From Filomicrobium sp. (GTDB taxonomy: Bacteria > Pseudomonadota > Alphaproteobacteria > Rhizobiales > Hyphomicrobiaceae), in the NCBI GenBank assembly GCA_017792465.1, contig CP051234.1:3070501-3134500 (forward strand): a stretch of DNA of 64,000 nucleotides. The letters run 5' to 3'. The stretch's first letter is position 1. Each line of letters begins with the position of its first letter. Below the pieces are notes generated by a model. The model searched no databases and was not told where the DNA came from. It saw only the letters and a list, made by a program, of their open reading frames with translations. The position numbers were made by a program, and so were the translations under genes. Positions 36,400 to 45,711 of the stretch are shown piece by piece.

Positions 36400-37488
36400 A
36401 TGAGTGACGCTCCCGAAAAAGACAGTAAGACAGAAGACCCAACGCCTAAAAAGCTGACCGATGCGCTCGAAGACGGCAACGCACCGGTTTCCAAAGAGGC
36501 GGGCATTCTTGCGTCATTGTTCGGGACTGCGATCCTCTCGATGATCGTGCTGGACTACAGCGTCCGGAAGATCCTGATTTTGCTTCGGCATTTTCTCGAC
36601 CGACCGGAGCAGTGGCGTCTCAAGACCGGAGAAGATGCACACCAGCTCTTCCTCTACATCGCATTACAAGGGCTTTGGATCATCGTACCCCTGGTCTTCA
36701 TATTGATCCCATTAGGGTTGCTGGCGTCGTTTGCGCAGGTCCAGCCACGGTTCGTGCCCAAACGGATCAAACCGGATCTTTCAAAGCTCTCGATTCCAAA
36801 AGGCTTCAAGAGAGTCTTCGGACTTAAAGGGCTTGTCGAATTTTTAAAGACGCTCGCGAAGTTCGCGATTTTGAGTGTGGTTGGTTTTGTCCTGCTGCAA
36901 AGCTATCGGCCGGATCTCGTCAACATGATGCAGATTGAGCCGACCGCGCAGGTGCAGATTATCCATAGTCTCGCGAACAGTATGTTGATTGGGGTCTCGG
37001 TTGCATTCCTCATCATCGTCGCAGCCGATGTCATGTGGACGAGGCACTCCTGGTATCAGGACCTCAAAATGACCCGCGAGGAAGTCAAGGACGAGCAAAA
37101 GCAGACGCAGGGCGACCCCATCGTTCGCTCGCGTATGCGTTCGATGATCCGGGATTTGTCGCGGAAACGCATGATTTCGGCGGTGCCCAAGGCGACGATG
37201 GTGATTGTCAACCCAACGCACTATGCGGTTGCGCTGAGGTACGTGAAGGACGAGACGCCTGTGCCGATCGTGCTGGCAAAGGGAACCGACCACATCGCGC
37301 TGAAGATTCGTGAAGTGGCGGAGAAGGCTGAGATCCCGCTTATTGAGGATAAAGCCCTGGCGCGTTCCCTTTTTGCCGCTGTTGAAGTGGATCAGGCTAT
37401 TCCGTCGCAGTTTTATGAGGCGATTGCCGCACTTGTCTTGAGTCTTATGAGAAAGAATGCCGCACCACCAATTGGAGCTCTACGCTAA
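36400..37488 (+). CDS. flhB: Flagellar export switch protein FlhB
   Basis: 362-aa export protein with four membrane helices in the first 215 residues and a cytoplasmic domain with the self-cleaving NPTH motif at 271-274 (MVIVNPTHYAVALRY). Cleavage switches export from rod-hook to filament substrates. The N-terminal EKDSKTEDPTPKKL is also conserved. Length is normal. Confidence 0.98.
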   Translation: MSDAPEKDSKTEDPTPKKLTDALEDGNAPVSKEAGILASLFGTAILSMIVLDYSVRKILILLRHFLDRPEQWRLKTGEDAHQLFLYIALQGLWIIVPLVFILIPLGLLASFAQVQPRFVPKRIKPDLSKLSIPKGFKRVFGLKGLVEFLKTLAKFAILSVVGFVLLQSYRPDLVNMMQIEPTAQVQIIHSLANSMLIGVSVAFLIIVAADVMWTRHSWYQDLKMTREEVKDEQKQTQGDPIVRSRMRSMIRDLSRKRMISAVPKATMVIVNPTHYAVALRYVKDETPVPIVLAKGTDHIALKIREVAEKAEIPLIEDKALARSLFAAVEVDQAIPSQFYEAIAALVLSLMRKNAAPPIGALR

Positions 37489-37490
37489 TT

Positions 37491-37910
37491 ATGCAAGCGC
37501 AAAGAACAGTTTCGTCCGGTATTTGCGAAGAGGTTCTCGGGGATCACTTGCGTCCGATCGCCAGTGAGCTCAGAGGCTTTGAGGTCGTCGATATCATCGC
37601 TTTTTCGCGTTTTGAGAAATGCGGGAATATAAAGTCGATGGTCAATTCAGCGGCTGAGCAGTTCTTCAAGCCTGGCGCCTTCGAGGTTCTCGACGCCGGA
37701 GAGACCCGTCTCGTCTGGGGTTCCGTGCCGGAGGTGGTGTTCAACATGAGCTTCCGCTCGACGGAAATGACTGTCTATTTCCGGCTTTATCTGTCAGGCT
37801 CCGTGGGCGGTGTGACGATCGATTATATCGAGTGTGACGGTTTTGATGTTAATTCAAATAAATTGCCGGTCTATTTGGATGGCGAATTGACAAAAGCGCG
37901 CCTGTGCTAA
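37491..37910 (+). CDS. Hypothetical protein, flhB operon, 139 aa
   Basis: Begins 2 bases after the flhB stop, so very likely coupled. The protein appears to be a soluble alpha/beta domain (VWGSVPEVVFNMSFRSTEMT, YFRLYLSGSVGGVTIDYIEC) without membrane helix or signal peptide. I do not recognise it. The position suggests a motility role specific to this lineage. Confidence 0.65.
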   Translation: MQAQRTVSSGICEEVLGDHLRPIASELRGFEVVDIIAFSRFEKCGNIKSMVNSAAEQFFKPGAFEVLDAGETRLVWGSVPEVVFNMSFRSTEMTVYFRLYLSGSVGGVTIDYIECDGFDVNSNKLPVYLDGELTKARLC

Positions 37911-38024
37911 TTTTGTATTGATTCTTATATTTAAATAATTGCGCCATTGCCCCGTCAGTTTGAGATAAGGTCTTTCCGCTAACTTCCCAGACTGGAATTG
38001 TTTTTTCTTGCAGGGGAGAATTGC

Positions 38025-38405
38025 GTGTCTGAGCTTGCACTATTCGCCATTTCGTCTCAGCGCATGCAGTGGCTTTCGGCAAGACAATCCGCGATTGCCA
38101 GCAATATTGCCAATGCCGATACGCCTGGCTACCGGGCGCGCGACGTTGCGGCATTCGAGGGCTTTCTCAATGGCGCGCAGCTTGATGTCTCCACAACGAC
38201 ACAGGGTCACCTCTCGACGGCGCCGGCGAACGGGATCGACGTCAAGCCGACTGAACGCGGCAAAGGGGAAGCCAAGCATTCGGGCAATTCGGTCAGTCTT
38301 GAGCACGAACTGATCAGGGCCGGGCAGGTCAAGAGCTCGCACGCGCTGACACTGTCGGTGGTGAGTTCATTTCAAGAGATGCTGTTGTCGGCTGTTCGCA
38401 AATAG
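38025..38405 (+). CDS. flgB: Flagellar basal-body rod protein FlgB
   Basis: 126-aa rod protein with the N-terminal rod signature LSARQSAIASNIANADTPGY RARD and a C-terminal helix SHALTLSVVSSFQEMLLSAV. GTG 38025 follows AGGGGAGAA. It starts the flgBC-fliE-flgG-flgA-flgI run. Confidence 0.93.
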   Translation: MSELALFAISSQRMQWLSARQSAIASNIANADTPGYRARDVAAFEGFLNGAQLDVSTTTQGHLSTAPANGIDVKPTERGKGEAKHSGNSVSLEHELIRAGQVKSSHALTLSVVSSFQEMLLSAVRK

Positions 38406-38489
38406 GTGCGACGGGCAATGGGTGTGATTGCAGGGGAACTGACGCTGTTGTTGGCGGCGCAGAAGTGGGAAATGAGGGGCTAGAAAGTC

Positions 38490-38909
38490 ATGTCTGATGC
38501 GCTTCAAGCGGCCCTTTCGGTTGCTGCCTCGGGGCTGCATGCGCAGTCAAAGCGACTGAGGGTCGTTAGCGAAAACCTCGCCAATGCGCAGTCGACTGCG
38601 GCGGCGCCAGGCGGTGAGCCTTACGCACGCAAGGTGATCAGCTTTGCGCAGAGGATTGATGAGGCCGCCAACGTCTCGCGCGTGAAGATCGCAGGAATCG
38701 ACAAAGCCGAAACTCCGTTTCGATTGGTGCACGATCCGGGTCATCCGGCTGCCGACGACAAGGGCAATGTGTTGATGCCGAACGTCAACATGCTCTCTGA
38801 AGTTGCCGATATGAAGGAGGCCAGCCGGTCTTATGAAGCGAACCTGCAGGTCGTGAAGCAGGCAAGAGACATGATCATGTCGACAATTGATCTGTTGAGG
38901 TCCCGATGA
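38490..38909 (+). CDS. flgC: Flagellar basal-body rod protein FlgC
   Basis: 139-aa proximal rod protein: LSVAASGLHAQSKRLRVVSE, NLANAQSTAAAPGGEPYARK and C-terminal MLSEVADMKEASRSYEANLQ match FlgC. Overlaps fliE by 4 bases. Confidence 0.96.
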   Translation: MSDALQAALSVAASGLHAQSKRLRVVSENLANAQSTAAAPGGEPYARKVISFAQRIDEAANVSRVKIAGIDKAETPFRLVHDPGHPAADDKGNVLMPNVNMLSEVADMKEASRSYEANLQVVKQARDMIMSTIDLLRSR

Positions 38910-39226
38910 TTGATTCGATTTCTGGCGTCGGCGGTGTCGGCGCAGTCAAGGATCTGGCCGAAGCGATGGGGGCCGGCAATACCGGTCAAGTGACGGGTGC
39001 GGCGGATGCGGGTTCGTTCTCGGAAGCGCTTGAGGGGGCGTTGACGGACGCCATCGGCAAGCTGCGCCAGGCGGAAAAGGTTTCGATTTCAGGTGTCGCT
39101 GGACAATCGTCGGCGCAGGAAGTCGTTGAAGCGGTGATGGAAGCGCAGCAGAAGCTGCAAACGGCCATTGCCGTGCGGGACAAAGTCGTCGAGGCCTACC
39201 TCGAAGTCAGTCGTATGCAGATCTAA
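38906..39226 (+). CDS. fliE: Hook-basal body complex protein FliE
   Basis: 106-aa adaptor between the MS ring and rod. The C-terminal part VVEAVMEAQQKLQTAIAVRD KVVEAYLEVSRMQI is the FliE signature. Coupled to flgC by an ATGA overlap. Confidence 0.95.
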   Translation: MIDSISGVGGVGAVKDLAEAMGAGNTGQVTGAADAGSFSEALEGALTDAIGKLRQAEKVSISGVAGQSSAQEVVEAVMEAQQKLQTAIAVRDKVVEAYLEVSRMQI

Positions 39227-39241
39227 TTCGGAGAAAGTTTC

Positions 39242-40030
39242 ATGAGAGCTTTGGCTATTGCTGCGACTGGCATGAACGCGCAGCAGCTCAATGTTGAGGT
39301 TATTGCGAACAACATCGCAAACATCAACACGACGGGCTTCAAGCGCGGCCGGGCGGAATTTACGGATCTGCTTTACCAAGCCGAACGCGTCGCGGGCGCG
39401 GCCAATGCCGGGAACGATACGGTTGTTCCTGAGGGCATTCAGGTCGGCCTGGGTGTGCGGGCGGCGGCCATTCGAACCGTTCACACGCAAGGTACGCTGC
39501 AGCAGACCGGGAATAGGCTTGACCTGGCGCTGATCGGCAATGGCTGGTTCCGCATCGAGAGCCCGCTGGGTGAAACCCTTTATACGCGTGCCGGCGCATT
39601 CAACACCGATTCCAACGGGCGGATCGTGACGACCGACGGTTATCTGGTTCAGCCCAACATCACGGTTCCTGACCAAACGATCGAATTGACGGTCAACCAG
39701 ACCGGCGAGGTCTTCGCTCTTGTTGACGGGCAGACAGCGCCGCAGTCGATCGGACAGTTGACGGTTGCGTCATTCGCCAACGAAGGCGGGCTGACGCCGC
39801 TTGGAAACAATCTGTTCCGCGAGACGGAAGCTTCAGGTGCGGCGGTGACCGGTCTCCCCGGAGAAGACGGTTTCGGATCGATTCGACAGGGCTATCTGGA
39901 AGATTCCAACGTCGATCCGGTGAAGGAAATCACCGAATTGATCTCAGCTCAGCGCGCCTACGAAATGAACTCGAAAGTCATGCAGGCGACCGACGAGATG
40001 ATGTCGACGACAAGTAAGGGCATTCGCTAA
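39242..40030 (+). CDS. flgG: Flagellar distal rod protein FlgG
   Basis: 262-aa distal rod protein: [60 protein letters not shown] and the C-terminal [20 protein letters not shown] are canonical. Length is normal. Directly upstream of flgA. Confidence 0.97.
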   Translation: MRALAIAATGMNAQQLNVEVIANNIANINTTGFKRGRAEFTDLLYQAERVAGAANAGNDTVVPEGIQVGLGVRAAAIRTVHTQGTLQQTGNRLDLALIGNGWFRIESPLGETLYTRAGAFNTDSNGRIVTTDGYLVQPNITVPDQTIELTVNQTGEVFALVDGQTAPQSIGQLTVASFANEGGLTPLGNNLFRETEASGAAVTGLPGEDGFGSIRQGYLEDSNVDPVKEITELISAQRAYEMNSKVMQATDEMMSTTSKGIR

Positions 40031-40057
40031 CGCGCTCTTTTGGGGAGGCAGGATAGT

Positions 40058-40522
40058 ATGCGCGCTTTTGTGGTTCTGGCATTTGTTTGCCTCTTGGGTC
40101 TGCCCATTTCTGGCGCCGACGCGCAAGTGGTGCGCCGAATGATGCCCGTTCCCACATTGACGATCTATCCTGGCGATACCATCCGCGCGGGCAGCGTTGT
40201 CGAAAAGCGCTTTCGGCTGCGCAGCAGGACGGTTCCGTCGTATGTCATGCGGCGGAGCGATCTTGAGGGGAAGGTGGCGCGGCGGACGCTGATGGCGGGC
40301 CGGCCTATTCCGCGCAATGCGGTTCGTGACAGCAACGCTGTCGTCGAAGGCAGCCAGGTCACGATCACCTATTCAGCGCATGGGCTCGTTATTACCGGTC
40401 TTGGCAAAGCCATCCAATCGGGTGCTGTCGGCGAAATCATTAGCGTTCAGAACGTCGATAGCGGCCGGGTCATACGCGGGACAGTCCGCGAAGACGGTTC
40501 GGTGGATGTTGGGGGGCTTTAA
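40058..40522 (+). CDS. flgA: Flagella basal body P-ring formation protein FlgA
   Basis: 154-aa periplasmic chaperone of FlgI. A signal peptide (VVLAFVCLLGLPISGADA) precedes a SAF-type domain (TLIYPG-like TLTIYPGDTIRAGSVVEKRF, then LEGKVARRTLMAGRPIPRNA). ATG 40058 follows GGGAGGCAGG. The stop overlaps the flgI start by one base. Confidence 0.93.
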   Translation: MRAFVVLAFVCLLGLPISGADAQVVRRMMPVPTLTIYPGDTIRAGSVVEKRFRLRSRTVPSYVMRRSDLEGKVARRTLMAGRPIPRNAVRDSNAVVEGSQVTITYSAHGLVITGLGKAIQSGAVGEIISVQNVDSGRVIRGTVREDGSVDVGGL

Positions 40523-41622
40523 TGCGGTTCTGGTTTGTACTCCTCGCATTGGTGAGTTTCGCCGCGGATGCGCAATCGGCGACGGTCCGTCTCAAGGATG
40601 TGACGACGGTGCGCGGCGTTCGCCCTAACCAGCTGCTGGGCTATGGCCTTGTTACCGGTCTCAAGGGGACCGGCGATACATTGCGCAATTCTCCTTTCAC
40701 CGAACAGTCGATCCGGTCGATGCTGGAGCGTCTGGGAGTCAATATCCGCGACGCTGGCGCCAGAACGAAGAACGTTGCAGCGGTGATGGTGACGGCCGAA
40801 CTTCCTCCCTTCGCCAAAGCCGGCGGACGCATCGATGTCACGGTGACGTCGCTGGGCGATGCCACGTCGCTGTCGGGCGGCGTGCTTTTGTCGACACCGC
40901 TTTATGCCGGTGACAACCAGATTTACGCCGTCGGGCAAGGCTCGGTGGCGGTTTCAGGATTTTCGAGCCAGGGCGCTTCTGAATCCCTGACGCACGGTGT
41001 GCCGACGGCAGGCCGGGTTGCCGACGGGGCGATGATCGAGCGATCTGCGCCCGGCGAATTGCGCAATGCGCGCTCTTTGAAGCTTGAGCTGCGCAACCCG
41101 GACTTCAGCACTGCGGTGCGTGTGAGCGATGCCATTAATCAATATAGCCGTAACCGTTTTGGTGTGGCGCTGGCGCAGGAAGAGGACTTGCGCACGGTTT
41201 CCGTTGAGGTTCCTGAGCGCATGTCTCCGGGGCGTTTTCTCTCAGAGATCGGCGAACTTCTCGTTGAGCCTGATGTGCCTGCGCGCGTCGTTATAGATGA
41301 GCGCACCGGCACGATCGTGATCGGCAAGGATGTGCGCATTTCGACCGTCGCGGTTACGCACGGCAACCTGACGGTGCGGGTTACGGAAACGCCGCAGGTG
41401 TCGCAGCCGCTGCCGTTCTCCGACGGACAGACGGTGGTTACATCGGAGACGTCGGTCAATGCCGAACAGGAACCTGGACTTCTTTCAATCGTGAAGGGTG
41501 CGGATCTGCATACCCTTGTTAACGGGCTCAACCGCATGGGCCTGAAGCCACCCGGGATCATCGCCATCCTTCAGGCGATGAAATCGACTGGAGCCCTGCA
41601 AGCTGAACTGATCGTTCAGTGA
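40522..41622 (+). CDS. flgI: Flagellar P-ring protein FlgI
   Basis: 366-aa periplasmic P-ring subunit. Signal peptide (FWFVLLALVSFAADAQS), then VRLKDVTTVRGVRPNQLLGY, GLVTGLKGTGDTLRNSPFTE and the conserved C-terminus TLVNGLNRMGLKPPGIIAIL. Starts in the flgA stop (TAATG). Confidence 0.97.
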   Translation: MRFWFVLLALVSFAADAQSATVRLKDVTTVRGVRPNQLLGYGLVTGLKGTGDTLRNSPFTEQSIRSMLERLGVNIRDAGARTKNVAAVMVTAELPPFAKAGGRIDVTVTSLGDATSLSGGVLLSTPLYAGDNQIYAVGQGSVAVSGFSSQGASESLTHGVPTAGRVADGAMIERSAPGELRNARSLKLELRNPDFSTAVRVSDAINQYSRNRFGVALAQEEDLRTVSVEVPERMSPGRFLSEIGELLVEPDVPARVVIDERTGTIVIGKDVRISTVAVTHGNLTVRVTETPQVSQPLPFSDGQTVVTSETSVNAEQEPGLLSIVKGADLHTLVNGLNRMGLKPPGIIAILQAMKSTGALQAELIVQ

Positions 41623-41648
41623 CCCGTGATCTAAACGAGGAGCCCGTA

Positions 41649-42284
41649 ATGCTTAAATCCGAATTGATGATCGATCTGTTGAACGGCTGCTATCGGCTTA
41701 TGTTCGCGACGGCTGCGATCGTGCTGGCGCTGGCACCAATGTCGGATCGGGGTTTCGCTGAGGGCCGTCGTGACGGGCACGGGGCAACGAGCAATCATGG
41801 TGGTTGGACGGCTTCGGCGCATTTGGCCGGGGAGCAGTCTGTACAACATGTTGTGCCGCGGACGGCGTCACTTGCTGAAAAGTATTGTGCGGCGGTTGGC
41901 GACAAAGCGACGGACGCCCGGTTTGCCTGGCAGGCTCAGACTTTGAAGAAAATGAGCGAAGAGCTCGACGAGCGTCGCAAGGTGATCGAGGAGCGGATTA
42001 CCGAGCTTAAATCCTGGGTCGAGCGTCGCGACAGGTTTGTCGAGCTTGGCACAGAAGCATTGGTGAAGATTTTTGAGGCGATGCGGCCGGATGCGGCGTC
42101 GCAGCAGTTGTCTTCGATCGATGAAATGACGGCCGCTTCGATTGTTACGAAACTCAAGACACGCACGGCGAGCGCCATTCTCAACGAAATGGATCCGACC
42201 AAGGCGGCGCGGCTTGCTTCGACGATTGCGGGCGCGGCACGCTATGCCCGGCGCAAGGCCAATAAGAAAGGCGGGGGCACATGA
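41649..42284 (+). CDS. motE: MotE-like periplasmic motility protein
   Basis: 211-aa protein with an N-terminal signal segment (LMFATAAIVLALAPMSDRGF), a charged coiled coil (LKKMSEELDERRKVIEERIT) and a C-terminal MgtE-N-like helix set (MTAASIVTKLKTRTASAILN, EMDPTKAARLASTIAGAA). In Sinorhizobium, MotE is a chaperone for MotC folding in the periplasm, and motC is present here at 49.3 kb. ATG 41649 follows GAGGAGCCC; a GTG at 41619 overlapping flgI is an alternative. Overlaps flgH by 4 bases. Confidence 0.85.
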   Translation: MLKSELMIDLLNGCYRLMFATAAIVLALAPMSDRGFAEGRRDGHGATSNHGGWTASAHLAGEQSVQHVVPRTASLAEKYCAAVGDKATDARFAWQAQTLKKMSEELDERRKVIEERITELKSWVERRDRFVELGTEALVKIFEAMRPDAASQQLSSIDEMTAASIVTKLKTRTASAILNEMDPTKAARLASTIAGAARYARRKANKKGGGT

Positions 42285-42997
42285 GGCTCGTCATCGTTGG
42301 CCTGATCTGTGCGCTGCTCTCAGCTGGGTGCGCGATCAATCCCCGTGAGATTGGTCGGGAACCGAGCTTGTCTCCGGTCGGGGCTGGCGTTGATCAGCCG
42401 GTCCTGGAAATCCCTTCCGAGCCGCGTGTCGTTCGCACGGGCTACCAGGGGCAGTCGTTCTGGAACGATAGCGCATCGGACTTATTCAAGGACCCGCGCG
42501 CGCGTCGGATCGGCGATATCCTGACGGTCAAGATCTCGATCAAGGATAAGGCGGCGCTCGACAACAACTCGAAGCGCTCGCGCGATGCGACCAACGACAT
42601 GGGCTGGTCGTTCGATCATGACATTCTTTGGCGGGGGTGGTCATCGTCGGGATCGGGGTCGGTCGGCTCCAAGATCGATGCCAAGACAGATCACGAAGGA
42701 AAAGGCGCAATCGAGCGGTCTGAAAAGATCGACCTTCTGGTTGCTGCCGTCGTCTCCGATGTTTTGCCGAATGGAACGCTTGTCATCAAGGGATCGCAGG
42801 AGGTCAGGGTCAACTACGAACTGCGCGTCTTGAGCGTCTCGGGTCTCGTTAATCCGAAGGATATCACGTCGGACAATACGGTTTCATACGAAAGAATTGC
42901 GGAAGCTCGCATCTCTTATGGTGGTCGCGGGCGCCTGATGGAAGTCCAGCAGCCAGGGTGGGGTCAGCAGGTCGTCGACGCCGTGGCTCCATTCTAA
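42281..42997 (+). CDS. flgH: Flagellar L-ring lipoprotein FlgH
   Basis: 238-aa outer-membrane ring protein. Lipobox LSAGC at residues 13-17 (Cys17), then QSFWNDSASDLFKDPRARRI, GDILTVKISIKDKAALDNNS and the conserved C-terminal VNYELRVLSVSGLVNPKDI. Normal length. Confidence 0.97.
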   Translation: MRLVIVGLICALLSAGCAINPREIGREPSLSPVGAGVDQPVLEIPSEPRVVRTGYQGQSFWNDSASDLFKDPRARRIGDILTVKISIKDKAALDNNSKRSRDATNDMGWSFDHDILWRGWSSSGSGSVGSKIDAKTDHEGKGAIERSEKIDLLVAAVVSDVLPNGTLVIKGSQEVRVNYELRVLSVSGLVNPKDITSDNTVSYERIAEARISYGGRGRLMEVQQPGWGQQVVDAVAPF

Positions 42998-43185
42998 CAG
43001 GCTGAACGGTTTGGGTGGTTATCTACAGGATATGTAACACCCCGTTCGGTTTGGTCAGCGCGGCTCAAGCTTTGTGCGCTAGCGCGGACAACTGAGAGAT
43101 GCTGTGCGCGGGTTGTTTGGGCGGTTTTGCGACCGCAAGACAGCTGGCGCCTGATCGTGCGTCCCTGCATGGATGGAGTTCCAGA

Positions 43186-43758
43186 ATGGCTGATGACGCA
43201 AAAAAGCCCGGCGGCGGTGGGATTGTCCTACCGCTCATAATTCTTACTCTGATCGGCGGCGGGCTCGGTGTCGGAGCGAAACTCTTTTTATTCAGCGACG
43301 CAGCGCCAAACGAAGCAGTTGCCTCGGAGAATTCGGGAAGTTCAGCGGCTGAGAGCAAGGGCGATCACGCGGAAGCCGACGGCGGGCACGGCGAGGCAAA
43401 GGCCGATGCGCACGGTGATGCGGCGTCTGGCGAGTCTGGCGAGGACGCAAACGCCAACGGTGATATCAACAAGATCGTGAGCTTGGATCCGATCGTCGCA
43501 AGCCTCGCGAAATCCTCCGGTGCTTGGGTCCGCTTGGAGACTGCGCTCGTTTTCCGCAAAACTCCGGATTCGGGTTTTGGGGTCGTCAAAAGCGAGATCT
43601 CCGGCGATATTCTGGCGTACTTGCGTACGGTTAGTCTCGATCAGATCCAAGGTGCGGCCGGATTAGAGTATTTGACCGATGATCTCCAGGATATTGCCCG
43701 GGTGAGGAGCCAGGGTGCCGTCGATCGCCTAGTGATCAAAGGGCTCATATTCGAATGA
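43186..43758 (+). CDS. fliL: Flagellar basal body-associated protein FliL
   Basis: 190-aa stator-associated protein with one membrane helix (IVLPLIILTLIGGGLGVGAK), an Ala/Glu/Gly/His-rich linker (residues 38-85) and a periplasmic domain (RLETALVFRKTPDSGFGVVK, DILAYLRTVSLDQIQGAAGL). The start ATG 43186 follows GGAG; longer frames run into non-coding sequence. Overlaps fliP by 4 bases. Confidence 0.93.
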   Translation: MADDAKKPGGGGIVLPLIILTLIGGGLGVGAKLFLFSDAAPNEAVASENSGSSAAESKGDHAEADGGHGEAKADAHGDAASGESGEDANANGDINKIVSLDPIVASLAKSSGAWVRLETALVFRKTPDSGFGVVKSEISGDILAYLRTVSLDQIQGAAGLEYLTDDLQDIARVRSQGAVDRLVIKGLIFE

Positions 43759-44486
43759 AGAGACTCATTTGGGCAACCGTCTTTGCTGGGCTGATGATCA
43801 TTCCAGCTCAGGCTCAGGCGCCCGATCTGCAGTCACTAATTCCTGAGGGCGCGGCCAGCACCAGCGGACGCATCGTTCAACTCGTGGCGCTGATGACTGT
43901 GTTGTCGGTGGCTCCGGGTCTGCTGATCATGGCGACGTGCTTTACGCGCTTCATCATTGCCTTGTCGTTCCTAAGAGTGGGGCTTGGATTACAGACAACG
44001 CCGGCGAACCTCGTTCTTGTCAGTCTTGCTCTCTTTTTGACCTTCTATGTCATGGCGCCGACGTTCGATGAAGCGTGGCGCGAAGGCGTCAAGCCTTTGG
44101 TCGAAGAGCAAATAAATGAGCAAGAGGCCTATTCACGAATCACAGCACCGTTTAAGAGATTCATGCGCGCGCATGTGCGCGAGAAGGATGTGAGGCTTTT
44201 CGAAGACCTGGCGGGTATCACGGTTACCGAAGAGTCGCAGGATATAGAACTTCGCGTTCTAGTTCCGGCGTTCATGATTTCCGAGCTCCGACGGGGGTTT
44301 GAGATCGGGTTCTTGATCGTCCTCCCTTTCTTGGTCATCGATTTGATAGTCGCGACATTAACGATGTCGATGGGCATGATGATGTTGCCCCCGACTGCGA
44401 TTTCACTGCCGTTCAAGGTGTTGTTCTTCGTGCTTTTCGATGGATGGAACCTACTGGTTGGCAGTCTTGTGCGCTCGTTCGCGTAG
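43755..44486 (+). CDS. fliP: Flagellar export gate protein FliP
   Basis: 243-aa export-gate subunit with an N-terminal signal peptide ending QAQA. MATCFTRFIIALSFLRVGLG, PANLVLVSLALFLTFYVMAP and the C-terminal MSMGMMMLPPTAISLPFKVL, FFVLFDGWNLLVGSLVRSF are diagnostic. Assembles with FliQ and FliR encoded near 24-27 kb. Confidence 0.98.
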   Translation: MKRLIWATVFAGLMIIPAQAQAPDLQSLIPEGAASTSGRIVQLVALMTVLSVAPGLLIMATCFTRFIIALSFLRVGLGLQTTPANLVLVSLALFLTFYVMAPTFDEAWREGVKPLVEEQINEQEAYSRITAPFKRFMRAHVREKDVRLFEDLAGITVTEESQDIELRVLVPAFMISELRRGFEIGFLIVLPFLVIDLIVATLTMSMGMMMLPPTAISLPFKVLFFVLFDGWNLLVGSLVRSFA

Positions 44487-44542
44487 TCGAATTCGGACAA
44501 TTTAACTATTCTTAAATGCGCGTTGTGAGAAGTTGACGCTCC

Positions 44543-44605
44543 ATGGTGGTTTGGGGGGCTCCCAAAGGCATGAGGCCGCACCACCATACCGGCTGAACCG
44601 GTATG
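44543..44605 (+). promoter_or_regulatory. Hairpin-rich flagellin 5' leader
   Basis: ATGGTGGT (44543-44550) pairs with ACCACCAT (44580-44587), an inner TTTGGG/CCCAAA stem sits in its loop, and CATACCGG-CTGAA-CCGGTATG forms a second perfect 8-bp hairpin at 44585-44605. The two outer stems share 3 bases and so compete. The flagellin start is 36 bases after the last stem. In Caulobacter the flagellin leader is where FlbT acts, and flbT lies in this locus. The function here is inferred. Confidence 0.6.
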
Positions 44606-44640
44606 TCCCAGTTAAGTTATGATCCATAGGGACATTCTCG

Positions 44641-45684
44641 ATGAACAGCATCAATACCAACTTTTCGGCGATGACCGCTTTGCAGTCGCTGAACATGACC
44701 AACAAGTCCATGCTTGAGACGCAGTCGCGCATTTCGACCGGTCTGCGCGTTGCTGAAGCTCAGGACAACGCTGCTTACTGGTCGATGGCAACGACCATGC
44801 GTTCGGACAACCGTTCGCTTTCGGCCGTTTCCGACGCTCTTGGCCTGGGTGCTGCAACTGTTGACGTTGCTTACACCGGCATGAACGCAGCGATCGACGT
44901 CGTCACCGAAATGCAGGCCAAACTGGTTGCTGCAAAACAGCCAGGTGTTGACCGCGCTAAAGTTCAGAGCGAAATCGACACGCTGCAGGATCAGCTTCGC
45001 AACAACGCCAACTCGGCTTCGTTCATCGGCGAAAACTGGTTGTCGGTTGACAACGGCCAGGACGGTGCCGGTACTTACACCTATACGGCGACTGAAGCTG
45101 TCGTTTCTTCCTTCACCCGCGACGCCAACGGCGTTTCGGTTGGTACGATCGCGATCAACGTCTCGACGACGTACCTGTTCAACTCCAACACGGACGGTCA
45201 GGGCGGCGCTGCCGGTTCTGGTTCGGCCACCGAAGGTGAACTCGGTATCCTCGCATCGCAGCGCTACACCTCGGCTGAAGCAACGGCTTCGACCGAAACG
45301 GCTGCTGTTGCTGGCGGCATCGTTCAGGGCACCGACACGGGTTCGATCGTTATCGCTTCCTATGATGGCACGAGCGAAATCGACATCACGAGCGCAACTG
45401 ACGCTCAGATCGATGACTTCCTGCTCGCAGTTGATAGCGCACTGCAGGAAATGACTGTTGCTGCAACTGATCTTGGTTCCTCCAAGAAGCGCATCGATCT
45501 GCAGTCTGACTTTGTTGGCGCTCTCATGGACTCCATCGACCGTGGTATCTCCACGCTGGTCGATGCGGACATGAACGAAGAGTCGACCCGCCTCCAGGCT
45601 CTGCAGGTTCAGCAGCAGCTCGGCATCCAGGCGTTGTCGATCGCTAACTCTTCGGCACAGAACATCCTGTCTCTCTTCCGCTAA
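44641..45684 (+). CDS. Flagellin
   Basis: 347-aa filament subunit. Conserved N-terminal D0/D1 (MTALQSLNMTNKSMLETQSR, ISTGLRVAEAQDNAAYWSMA) and C-terminal D1/D0 (DRGISTLVDADMNEESTRLQ, ALQVQQQLGIQALSIANSSA QNILSLFR). The middle is a short variable D2-like segment rich in Thr and Gly. Codon choice is highly regular (GCT, GTT), as expected of a very abundant protein. It has its own structured leader and a strong terminator at 45712, so it is a monocistronic unit. Only one flagellin gene is present in the window. Confidence 0.97.
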   Translation: MNSINTNFSAMTALQSLNMTNKSMLETQSRISTGLRVAEAQDNAAYWSMATTMRSDNRSLSAVSDALGLGAATVDVAYTGMNAAIDVVTEMQAKLVAAKQPGVDRAKVQSEIDTLQDQLRNNANSASFIGENWLSVDNGQDGAGTYTYTATEAVVSSFTRDANGVSVGTIAINVSTTYLFNSNTDGQGGAAGSGSATEGELGILASQRYTSAEATASTETAAVAGGIVQGTDTGSIVIASYDGTSEIDITSATDAQIDDFLLAVDSALQEMTVAATDLGSSKKRIDLQSDFVGALMDSIDRGISTLVDADMNEESTRLQALQVQQQLGIQALSIANSSAQNILSLFR

Positions 45685-45711
45685 TCGCAATAGCGCATTA
45701 GCAGTGCAAAT

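Noticed and set aside
44617-45690. 357-codon ORF antisense to flagellin
   Set aside because: Long only because the flagellin codon bias leaves the opposite frame open; no ribosome site or domain.
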